A DNA stretch of 18,576 nt, taken from Seribacter sulfatis. GTDB lineage: Bacteria > Verrucomicrobiota > Verrucomicrobiia > Opitutales > Seribacteraceae. This document shows positions 1 through 6,912 of this stretch, in pieces. The notes beneath the pieces are model-generated. The model worked only from the letters and a program-made list of their open reading frames with translations, was not told the origin of the DNA and ran no database searches. A program made the translations under genes and the position numbers. The stretch lies in contig NZ_CAXLMO010000018.1 in NCBI RefSeq assembly GCF_964187635.1, positions 1 to 18,576 of the forward strand. The letters run 5' to 3'. Positions within the stretch are counted from its first letter, which is position 1. Every line of letters starts with the position of its first letter.

Positions 1-1796
1 CTTCTGGTTTACTTGATGTTGGGTATGGTCCCGACAGGGTAAATCTCAAAAAGGGGCAGTATGTACACGACTCTGCAAACAACGAATATTTTGCAGTTAA
101 GTCCGATTTTTCTTTCTCTTTAACAGATCCCGATATTCAAGCTACTCACTTTAGTGGAACTTCATTAAATGTTGTCGGATTGACTGAGCGATCTGATGGT
201 AATGTTTTCTTATTAGGTGATACATTACCTACAGAAGGCAAGGAACCTATTTACTCCACAACTAGGCAACTTGAAGCGAAGTCTGGTGACTACATTTACG
301 ATCCCGATAACAACGATTTTTATATCGCTAAGCAAGATATTACCAAGCCTGCATCCTGGGTCACTGGAGTGCCAGTTTCCTCCGGTGAGATGTCGACCGC
401 AAACGGATTACTTTATTTTGCCAATTCCTCAATTACCGCAGAGAGCAATACCCTGGAGAACTTTGGAACCAACTGGACTACGGCATCAACATGGCAGGAA
501 GGCTTTGCATTTAGCGCAGGAGACCATGCTTATAAAGACGGTATTTACTATACTACTGCCACTGATCTTTCCCCTACAGATAATACTGAATTAGATTTTG
601 CATCGAACTGGACGGCTCAGACACTGCCTGATTATTCATTGCAAGAGGGTGCATTTTTTAGCAAAGTAGGAAGTTCCATATCGGTAAGTGGTCCACGTTC
701 TGCTCAGCAAGGAGATGATTGGACTCCTAACCTTTCTTATGATTATGGACAAATTGTTTATCATGAAGGAAAGTATTTTCAGTGCCAAAAAAATAATTTT
801 AATAATTACCTGAATATCCCAAGTCTTTCTGGTGATCTTCCACTTGTTACTCCAAGTGATGTGAATGTACCTACAATTAGTGGTCAATTGGTTGCAAACG
901 ATGTTTGGTTACAAGTCGAAAAGCCTCTTAATCATGTGTTTAAGTTTAAGGTTGAAAACTCAAACCGCCCTGCTGTCGGAATCCAACCAGCAGGCAGTTC
1001 GGGGATAGATGCAAAAGCAGAGGCTATTGTTGATTCTGAAGGCGAAGTTGTTGGACTGAAAATTATCGAACCTGGGAGATATTTCTTCGGTTCATCCAGT
1101 GGTGGTGAAGTTCCTCCTTCATTCCAAAAGGCAAAGGTTATTTTATCTGATGGGCAAGAGATGGAAGCAGATATACTTTGGGGGCAAAATCCAAGTGATC
1201 CTGGACCTTACAAGATTTTAGGATTCGATATTTCAGGAGATGTTCCCCTCAAGGGAACCGCAATGAGTGCTAGTATCGGTGACAGTTTTTCTTTTGCTAC
1301 TGGCACTAAAACATTTTTAGATCATCGCGATGCAAAGGGAAATGTGATCAATATTTCATACACTGGCAGTGATAAAAATTCAGAGTACTACATCGGAAAT
1401 GAGAGTAAGTTGTCCGGTTTTCTTGATGCAGAAAATAACGGAACTAAAGAACTTGGTGATGTCGTTAATTCCCTTGTAGATCTAAGAGATGCCTTGTCCA
1501 ATGCTACGCCCTCGCATTATTCGCAAGCTGTTGAGGATGAGGAAATGGAACTACTTCAACAGGAAGACAAGTTGATTAACAAACTTGGAGAAATTTCTGC
1601 AAGAATGGTACGTATGGAAACAGTCAAGTCTCATGATGAAGACTATTTTGTTCAACTCGACCAGAGAATATCTAACGATGTTGATATTGATTTATCCGAA
1701 GCAATAATGAGATTGACTCGCTTATCCACTTCATACCAAGCTGCTTTGCAAATTGGCTCCCAACTTTTAAACACTTCCTTGTTGAATTATCTATAA
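1..1796 (+). CDS. flgL: FlgL-type flagellar hook-filament junction protein, 5' end missing
   Basis: The reading frame is open from the first complete codon at base 3 to TAA at 1794-1796 (597 residues visible), so the gene starts upstream; a TTG at 180 is internal. The last ~90 residues are a heptad-like helix ending in a flagellin-type C-terminus: alternating Leu/Ile/Ala, a YQAAL motif, and the ending SLLNYL, which resembles the SLLDYL terminus of FlgL (HAP3). FlgL links the hook to the filament outside the cell. The N-terminal helix that should pair with this tail is outside the window. The visible part before the tail is long for FlgL and consists of degenerate Tyr/Gly/Asp-rich repeats (separate entry), then a beta-rich stretch with an A-x-A-x-V-D-x-x-G-x-V pattern. 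The fliW and csrA genes follow at once, a standard flagellar context. A flagellin identity cannot be excluded, but the C-terminus fits FlgL better. Confidence 0.8.
   Translation, partial: SGLLDVGYGPDRVNLKKGQYVHDSANNEYFAVKSDFSFSLTDPDIQATHFSGTSLNVVGLTERSDGNVFLLGDTLPTEGKEPIYSTTRQLEAKSGDYIYDPDNNDFYIAKQDITKPASWVTGVPVSSGEMSTANGLLYFANSSITAESNTLENFGTNWTTASTWQEGFAFSAGDHAYKDGIYYTTATDLSPTDNTELDFASNWTAQTLPDYSLQEGAFFSKVGSSISVSGPRSAQQGDDWTPNLSYDYGQIVYHEGKYFQCQKNNFNNYLNIPSLSGDLPLVTPSDVNVPTISGQLVANDVWLQVEKPLNHVFKFKVENSNRPAVGIQPAGSSGIDAKAEAIVDSEGEVVGLKIIEPGRYFFGSSSGGEVPPSFQKAKVILSDGQEMEADILWGQNPSDPGPYKILGFDISGDVPLKGTAMSASIGDSFSFATGTKTFLDHRDAKGNVINISYTGSDKNSEYYIGNESKLSGFLDAENNGTKELGDVVNSLVDLRDALSNATPSHYSQAVEDEEMELLQQEDKLINKLGEISARMVRMETVKSHDEDYFVQLDQRISNDVDIDLSEAIMRLTRLSTSYQAALQIGSQLLNTSLLNYL
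45..791 (+). repeat. Degenerate tandem protein repeats inside the FlgL-like gene
   Basis: Four segments share a pattern G-[DQ]-x-[IVA]-[YH]-(D/K/H)-x(1-5)-G/N-x-[YF]-[YF]: bases 45-101, 273-332, 510-560 and 738-791. The unit at about 405-540 and the next at about 540-660 also align over their length: both have aromatic pairs, an N-T-x-x-x-x-F-x-x-N-W core (NW pairs 45 residues apart) and a Q-E-G-x-x-F-S ending. The pattern resembles small carbohydrate-binding modules of the CBM5/12 type (aromatic, 'G-D-x-V-x-Y-x-G-x-x-Y'), but that likeness is inferred by eye. DNA identity between units is low, so this is an old or selected protein repeat and not a recent duplication. Confidence 0.55.
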
Positions 1797-1805
1797 TTCT
1801 CAGAG

Positions 1806-2261
1806 ATGAAACTTAAAGTAGACGATGATTCAAATGTCCCGGAAATCGGGCATGCAGAAACAAGAAGCGAGATAAAACTTCCGCAGGGTTTATTTGGTTT
1901 CGCAGAGATTCGTTCGATGGAATTAGTTTTTGACCAAGACGAACTTCCCTTTATGTGGCTACGCGAGCAAAAGCAGGATGGACTTGCGTTTATTGTTCTA
2001 GAACCAGGAGGAATTATAAATAATTACTCTGTCGAGATTGCAGACGCAGATGTCAAACTCCTAGATATTACTGGTCCTGAGGATACTATGATTTTGAATA
2101 TTGTTACATTACCTCCTGATCAAAGTGGGAAAATTTGTCTTAATTTAGTCGGTCCTATCATTGTAAACAGAAGGAATTTGACTGGAAAGCAATGTATCAT
2201 CAATAACCACGAAGAATTTTCAGCTCGCCATGTTTTAGATGTTGGCGGAGAAGGTCTCTAA
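1806..2261 (+). CDS. fliW: Flagellar assembly factor FliW
   Basis: The 151-residue product matches FliW in length and pattern: an early L-P-x-G-L-F-G-F motif (residues 25-32), then strands with F-M-W-L, a run like A-F-I-V-L-E-P, a D-I-T-G-P-E-D segment, and the late N-L-x-G-P-I-I-V-N motif (residues ~113-121) typical of the family. In Bacillus and Campylobacter FliW binds flagellin and, when flagellin is exported, is freed to bind CsrA and relieve its block on flagellin mRNA translation; it acts in the cytoplasm. ATG start 9 bases after the flgL-like stop with a nearby AGAG; csrA follows after 18 bases. The flgL-fliW-csrA order is widely conserved, so the call is firm. Confidence 0.95.
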   Translation: MKLKVDDDSNVPEIGHAETRSEIKLPQGLFGFAEIRSMELVFDQDELPFMWLREQKQDGLAFIVLEPGGIINNYSVEIADADVKLLDITGPEDTMILNIVTLPPDQSGKICLNLVGPIIVNRRNLTGKQCIINNHEEFSARHVLDVGGEGL

Positions 2262-2279
2262 ATTGCCTGACCGAGACTA

Positions 2280-2579
2280 ATGCTGATATTATCTAGAAAA
2301 GTTGATCAAGGAATTAGAATTGGTGATGAAATAGAAATTTCTATTACCAAAATTGAGGGGGATTCCGTTAAGATTGGGATATCTGCACCTCGTTCAATTT
2401 CTATTCTTCGACGAGAAATTCTTGAGGAGATGCAATCTTCCAACATTGCTGCTGCTGTTACTAATGTTCCTAAGCAGAGCACTCTTAAAAGTACATTGGC
2501 CGCGGGTTCGGCAAAGCAATTAATTGCACAGATGAGGGCCAAGAAAGCGGCTAAAGAATCTACACAAGAAAATAAATAA
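2280..2579 (+). CDS. csrA: Carbon storage regulator CsrA with a long C-terminal tail
   Basis: The N-terminal ~55 residues are a classical CsrA: start MLILSRK, G-x-x-I-x-I-G-D-x-I, V-K-I-G-I-x-A-P and the I-L-R-x-E-I helix. CsrA dimers bind GGA motifs in mRNA leaders and block translation, notably of flagellin; FliW antagonises it. At 99 residues it is longer than the usual 60-75. The extra ~40 residues are Ala/Ser/Lys-rich with a basic end (repeated K-K-A-A-K-E-like composition) and are probably a flexible or helical tail; CsrA with C-terminal extensions is known in some lineages. It lies 18 bases after fliW and 30 bases before the DUF1015 gene, so co-transcription is likely. Confidence 0.95.
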   Translation: MLILSRKVDQGIRIGDEIEISITKIEGDSVKIGISAPRSISILRREILEEMQSSNIAAAVTNVPKQSTLKSTLAAGSAKQLIAQMRAKKAAKESTQENK

Positions 2580-2609
2580 ACTTTCTTTTCACTTTAAAGA
2601 ATTATAATT

Positions 2610-3854
2610 ATGGCCGTATTTAAGCCTTTCAGAGCAATTAGACCCAGTGCTGATCATGTTAAGGGGGTAGCATCCCGCCCTTACGATGTTTTAAACTCTA
2701 ATGAAGCGAGGCATGAAGCGGAAGGGAACGACTTATCTTTCCTTCATGTGGTAAAGCCTGAAATCGATTTACCGGTTGATACAGATCCGTATTCAGATGC
2801 GGTTTATGAAAAAGGAAAAGTTAATTTTCAAGATTTGATGTCCCGTGGAATCCTTAACCAAGATCCTGATTCATCATTTTACATTTATCGATTAACTATG
2901 GACGGTCGCAGCCAAACGGGTTTGGTTGGCTGTTGTTTTTTTGAGGAATATTTTGATGGAATTATAAAAAAACATGAACTGACTCGACCGGTGAAAGAAA
3001 ATGATAGAGTTAGGCATGTTGAATGTTTAAACGCGAATGCAGAACCCGTCTTTTTCTCATACCGAGGCAAAAGTTCAATTAATGAGTTTGTTCGCCATAA
3101 GACAACAGAAACTCCTGAATATAATTTTATTGCCGATGACCAGATCAAACACGAACTTTGGCCCATTTCGAATACAGAAGATATCAAGTTTATTACAGAT
3201 GCATTTAAAGAAGTGCCTTATCTTTATGTTGCTGATGGACATCATCGCACTGCTGCGGCCGCTCGGATTGGGAAAAAGCGCAAAGAGGAAAACCCTAATC
3301 ATACTGGTCAGGAGGAATATAATTACTTCCTCACCGTTCTTTTCCCTGATGATGAATTAAAAATCTTCGATTATAATAGATTAGTGAAGGATTTAAATGG
3401 ACTGAGTCCCTTAGATTTTCTGACTAAATTAAAAGATTCTTTTATTGTTTCTCAGTATGGTGACGGCGATCCACAACCAACAATGATTAGAGAGTTTTCT
3501 CTCTACTTGGAAGGTCAGTGGTATCGTTTACTGGCAAAAGATGGATGCTGGGATAAGAATGACCCCGTTGGCGATTTAGATGTTACCATATTATCAGAGA
3601 AGGTACTGACTCCGTTACTCAATATTATTGATTTAAGAAAAGATAATCGCATTGACTTTGTTGGCGGAATCAGGGGATTAAGTGAATTGAAGAGACGAGT
3701 TGATTCTGGTGAAATGGTCGCTGCATTTGCATTGTATCCTGTAACGATGGAACAATTATTAACTATTGCTGACGCCGGGGAGATCATGCCTCCCAAGACA
3801 ACTTGGTTTGAACCTAAATTAAGAAGCGGCCTTTTCGTTCACGATTTAGAATAG
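2610..3854 (+). CDS. DUF1015 family protein
   Basis: The 414-residue product is a full-length DUF1015 protein. Visible signatures are an early F-x-x-x-R-P-x-x-x-x-x-x-V-x-S-x-P-Y-D-V-L-N (residues ~7-29), the K-H-E-L-T-R segment (residues ~121-126) followed by a D-R motif, and the hallmark A-D-G-H-H-R (residues 208-213) followed by an Ala-rich helix. The DGHHR motif recalls the nucleotide-binding signature of the ParB/Srx fold, some members of which are serine kinases, and in other bacteria DUF1015 genes often sit beside serC/serA. Neither point proves a function here. There is no membrane segment, so it is probably cytoplasmic. It follows csrA by 30 bases, an unusual neighbour for this family that may be co-transcription only. 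Confidence 0.85.
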   Translation: MAVFKPFRAIRPSADHVKGVASRPYDVLNSNEARHEAEGNDLSFLHVVKPEIDLPVDTDPYSDAVYEKGKVNFQDLMSRGILNQDPDSSFYIYRLTMDGRSQTGLVGCCFFEEYFDGIIKKHELTRPVKENDRVRHVECLNANAEPVFFSYRGKSSINEFVRHKTTETPEYNFIADDQIKHELWPISNTEDIKFITDAFKEVPYLYVADGHHRTAAAARIGKKRKEENPNHTGQEEYNYFLTVLFPDDELKIFDYNRLVKDLNGLSPLDFLTKLKDSFIVSQYGDGDPQPTMIREFSLYLEGQWYRLLAKDGCWDKNDPVGDLDVTILSEKVLTPLLNIIDLRKDNRIDFVGGIRGLSELKRRVDSGEMVAAFALYPVTMEQLLTIADAGEIMPPKTTWFEPKLRSGLFVHDLE

Positions 3855-3906
3855 ATTAATCATCTAAATTGATTTTCTTTATCAAAAGATATCAATAATT
3901 GTAAGC

Positions 3907-5019
3907 ATGAACCTACTAATTCTTAGTTCATCCACTGGTGGGGGGCACAACATGCGGGCAAATGCCTTAAAGTATTGGTGGGAGCAAAACGGTGGATCGG
4001 CAAAAATATCACAGCCTTTAGAAAGTAGTTTTATTTTATACCGAATGGGTAGTAATTTTTATAACTTTATACAAAAAATCTACCCTGCATTTCATTTCAT
4101 TTATTTCAATTTCCTAGAAATTGCTTCATTGCATCGTTATAAAATGTTAATTCTTGGAGCCACTTCCTGGTTTGAGGAAATTGGTCGTTTTAAACCAGAT
4201 ATAGTCGTCAGTGTTCATGCACATCTAAATCATGGGTATTATGAGCTGCTACAAGAGAGATTTTCTAATAATTTAAAGTTTGTAATTTATTGTGGTGAAC
4301 TGGCGGATGGAGTTGGTTTTAGTCGTCATTGGGTAAATCCAAAAGTAGATTATTTTTTAGGTCCATTTGAAGAAACTTGTAATGCAGCGATCAAGAGGGG
4401 GATGCCTGCAAATAAAACTCAAGTCGTCGGTCCACTTTTAAGAAAAGCTTTTTATGGGGAAATATCTGAACAACAGAAAAGAAGTATTTTAAGTAAGCAT
4501 GATATATCGCATAATTTACCAATATTCCTCTTGGGCACTGGAGCAAATGGAGTAAATCGGCATCTTAATGTGTTACATTCGCTTCAAAAATATAATTCTG
4601 ATTATCAGGTGGTCGCGTTGTGTGGAAAAAATGATAAAATTTATAATGAAATACTTAAAATAAAAGATTTATTTAAATTTAAAATTATTCCTCTCCGGAT
4701 CATTGGTGATGAAGCGATGGCTTTATTGTTGCAGAGTGCTTCTTTTTTATTTGCCCGCCCTGGGGCGGGAGCCACGACTGAAGCAATTGTTTGTGGAACC
4801 CCAATTATATTTGATATTTCTCGTGGAGTAATGCCTCAAGAAATAAACAATCTCAATTTTTGGAGGAATCGAAGTGATTCAATTGTTTTATGTCGTAACC
4901 CTAAAATTATTAATCAATTAATTGAACCGAGATTACCTAAAATTAAAATTGGGATAGACTCCTCTCCTCAGGTATTAATAAATCGGTTGATTGAAATCTG
5001 TGGATGTAGCAAAAGATAG
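3907..5019 (+). CDS. Glycosyltransferase of the MGDG synthase/MurG (GT28-like) type
   Basis: The 370-residue product has a two-lobed GT-B layout. The N-lobe opens with L-I-L-S-S-S-T-G-G-G-H-N (residues 4-15), the glycine-rich loop of monogalactosyldiacylglycerol synthases and MurG. Next comes a D-I-V-V-S-V-H-A segment (98-105) where family members have 'I-I-S-T-H', then V-D-Y-F-L-G-P (147-153) and Q-V-V-G-P-L-L (172-178). The C-lobe begins at about 204 with F-L-L-G-T-G-A-N-G and carries the nucleotide-sugar signature R-P-G-A-G-A-T-T-E-A with G-T-P-I-I after it (284-301). Family members transfer a sugar from a UDP-sugar to a lipid at the inner membrane face; the acceptor here is unknown. Its 3' end overlaps the next gene, so the two are probably translationally coupled. 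No strong ribosome-binding site is seen before the ATG. Confidence 0.8.
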   Translation: MNLLILSSSTGGGHNMRANALKYWWEQNGGSAKISQPLESSFILYRMGSNFYNFIQKIYPAFHFIYFNFLEIASLHRYKMLILGATSWFEEIGRFKPDIVVSVHAHLNHGYYELLQERFSNNLKFVIYCGELADGVGFSRHWVNPKVDYFLGPFEETCNAAIKRGMPANKTQVVGPLLRKAFYGEISEQQKRSILSKHDISHNLPIFLLGTGANGVNRHLNVLHSLQKYNSDYQVVALCGKNDKIYNEILKIKDLFKFKIIPLRIIGDEAMALLLQSASFLFARPGAGATTEAIVCGTPIIFDISRGVMPQEINNLNFWRNRSDSIVLCRNPKIINQLIEPRLPKIKIGIDSSPQVLINRLIEICGCSKR

Positions 5020-5686
5020 ATTGGTACCTTATGCAGCAGCACTGTCTCTCGAGGCTGCTAGTTCGGAAATTATGAACCTCTTTCATGTTGGTAAGTTGTT
5101 AGAGGTTACCTTGCTTGACAATTACTACATTCAACTTGGGGGGAAGGGGCTTTGCTTTAAAGAAAGTAAACTGTTAAAAGCGGTTAGCACTGGGTTTGCT
5201 TTTCCTCGACTTCTTCCTCTTTTCGGTAATTTTAATAATGCATTTACTTCAATCTTGATGTTATTAAAAATTAAAAAAATTCTATCAGCAAAACTTTTAA
5301 ATAATCAAAGTATCTCGGTTGCATTACGAGCTGGCTTAGCGGGGACTGCTGCATTTGCTAATCATGACTTAAGGTGTAAGGAATTGCTAAGTAATGAAAA
5401 AGAAGGCCGTATTTTGTTTAAAGTTTCTGGAACTGACATTGCGATATGGTTCTCCTTCTCCCAAAATGATCTTTGTCGTGTTGATTCTGGTGTTATGGAT
5501 TATGAGCCTACTGCCGTTTTCACATTTCTAAGCCTTAAGGTAGCCCGCGATGCAATTAGTGGTTGGTTTGATCATTTAGGCGGTCCTGCATTAGGGGAAG
5601 CTACAATTTCTGGAAACCTTCCATTATTAGATAAAATAGGGTATATTTCGCGAATAGCACAAAAAACGATACCCTCTATTATATGA
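4991..5686 (+). CDS. Protein of unknown function with an SCP2-like C-terminal half
   Basis: I do not recognise a named gene. The 231 residues fall in two parts: an N-terminal, partly hydrophobic half with no recognised motif, and a C-terminal half (about 120-225) that reads like an SCP2 sterol-carrier fold: alternating strands ending in G-T-D-I-A-I-W-F, a second strand block, a helix with D-A-I-S-G-W-F-D, then G-E-A-T-I-S-G-N-L-P-L-L. SCP2 domains form hydrophobic tunnels for lipids or serve as accessory lipid-binding modules. The longest start is TTG at 4991; GTG at 5000 is equally plausible, and both overlap the glycosyltransferase by 20-29 bases. The stop overlaps the next gene's ATG in ATGA. 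Position between a lipid-type glycosyltransferase and an aminotransferase suggests a shared pathway (inference). Confidence 0.6.
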   Translation: MKSVDVAKDRLVPYAAALSLEAASSEIMNLFHVGKLLEVTLLDNYYIQLGGKGLCFKESKLLKAVSTGFAFPRLLPLFGNFNNAFTSILMLLKIKKILSAKLLNNQSISVALRAGLAGTAAFANHDLRCKELLSNEKEGRILFKVSGTDIAIWFSFSQNDLCRVDSGVMDYEPTAVFTFLSLKVARDAISGWFDHLGGPALGEATISGNLPLLDKIGYISRIAQKTIPSII

Positions 5687-6912
5687 GTTTAAAAAGAGAT
5701 ACTTCAGATAGTCTGTTTTCACGTGCATTGAAGGTAATACCCGGTGGGATTTATGGACATGTTGCTCCAATTGCTGGATTGCCGAGGCATTTCCCCCATT
5801 ATACTAAAAGTGCCTCGGGGTGTCGGTTTGAAGATGTGGACGGTAATGAGTGGCTTGATTTTATGTGTGGATTTGGTGCAATTTTACATGGGTACTCAAA
5901 TTCTGAAATCGAGGAGTCTGCCAATGAGCAACGATCGAAAGGGGCAGTATTTAATCAACCCAGTCAAATTATGGTCGAACTTGCTGAATTGTTGACCACT
6001 AATATCAATTTTGCAGATTGGAGCGTTTTTGCAAAGAATGGATCCGATCTTACCACCTGGGCAATTCGTGTAGCTCGTGAAGAAACTGGCCGACCATTTG
6101 TAGTAAAAGCGAAAGGAGCTTACCACGGAGTAGATGCATGGTGCGATCCGGGATTTGGTGGACGAGTAGAGAATGACCGCTCTCATGTTTTAGAATTTTC
6201 CTGGAATAACCTAGATGAATTTCGTTCGTTGTTAGAAAATTATAGAAATCAAATTTCTTCGGTTATTTTAACTCCTTACCATCACGCTGCATTTGGTCCT
6301 TCTATTTTACCTGATCATAACTTTTGGCCTGTTGTGGAAGAGGAGTGTAAAAAGAATGGAATAATTTTAATTTTAGATGATGTAAGGGCAGGGGGGCGTT
6401 TGGATGATTGCGGTTCCCACAGATATTTTGATTTCACACCTGATTTATCGGTATATTCTAAAGCGTTGGGGAATGGTTTTTCAATTTCTGCTTGTGTTGG
6501 TAAGGAATTTTTAAAGGCTGCCTCAAAAGAAGTTTTTTTGACAGGTAGTTGCTGGAATGATGCCGTTGCCATGGCGGCAGCTCAAAAATCAGTTCAAATT
6601 TCACAGCGTGATCAGGTTGCCCAATCAGTACTAAAAAAAGGAGACTATTTTTGCGCAGGATTAGTTGCCTGTGCTCAGGATTTGGGTTTGCCTTTTACTA
6701 TGACTGGTCCTTCCTCCATGCCATATCCTTGGTTTGACGGAGATGATGATTTATTTCTTATTCAGAAATTTTGTGAGTTGGCAGCGGGTAAAGGTTTATA
6801 TTTCCATCCCCATCATAATTGGTTTATTTCCAATGCGATGGAGTATACTGATTTAGATTTGGCCTTAGAACTCGCCGGGCAGGCAATGAATGAGTTACAA
6901 AATCTTAATTAA
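5683..6912 (+). CDS. Class III PLP-dependent aminotransferase, glutamate-1-semialdehyde aminomutase-like
   Basis: The 409-residue product has the class III aminotransferase plan. Seen: P-G-G-I (20-23) near the start as in GSAM, D-V-D-G-N-E-W-L-D-F (51-60), the phosphate-binding K-N-G-S-D (118-122) followed by A-I-R-V-A-R, G-A-Y-H-G (145-149), the cofactor Asp in L-I-L-D-D-V (D232), and the Schiff-base lysine in Y-S-K-A-L-G-N-G-F (K260). Two places depart from heme-pathway HemL: the usual F-D-E-V is L-D-D-V, and the E-P-V-A-G-N segment is replaced by T-P-Y-H-H-A-A. A dedicated HemL role is therefore unlikely; a sugar or amino-lipid substrate fits the context (inference). ATG start is coupled to the previous stop (ATGA). 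It ends 8 bases into the convergent MAF gene. Surface-sugar loci elsewhere also carry such enzymes. Confidence 0.85.
   Translation: MSLKRDTSDSLFSRALKVIPGGIYGHVAPIAGLPRHFPHYTKSASGCRFEDVDGNEWLDFMCGFGAILHGYSNSEIEESANEQRSKGAVFNQPSQIMVELAELLTTNINFADWSVFAKNGSDLTTWAIRVAREETGRPFVVKAKGAYHGVDAWCDPGFGGRVENDRSHVLEFSWNNLDEFRSLLENYRNQISSVILTPYHHAAFGPSILPDHNFWPVVEEECKKNGIILILDDVRAGGRLDDCGSHRYFDFTPDLSVYSKALGNGFSISACVGKEFLKAASKEVFLTGSCWNDAVAMAAAQKSVQISQRDQVAQSVLKKGDYFCAGLVACAQDLGLPFTMTGPSSMPYPWFDGDDDLFLIQKFCELAAGKGLYFHPHHNWFISNAMEYTDLDLALELAGQAMNELQNLN

Noticed and set aside
180..182. TTG at 180 as the start of the FlgL-like gene
   Set aside because: The frame stays open to the first base of the window, the upstream codons continue the same repeat pattern, and an N-terminal FlgL helix is missing.
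636..887. Minus-strand ORF within the FlgL-like gene, and similar antisense ORFs elsewhere
   Set aside because: They overlap well-supported genes in other frames, have low-complexity or improbable protein composition and show no family motif.
3855..3906. AATCA/TGATT hairpin (3858-3862 with 3870-3874) as a terminator after the DUF1015 gene
   Set aside because: The stem is five AT-rich bases and the T tract is broken, so termination would be poor; TTGATT here might as well be part of a weak promoter, which also lacks a good -10.
5683..6912. Aminotransferase as hemL of the heme pathway
   Set aside because: The EPVAGN-type segment and the D-E-V motif are altered, no heme genes are near, and the gene is coupled to a glycosyltransferase and SCP2-like gene.
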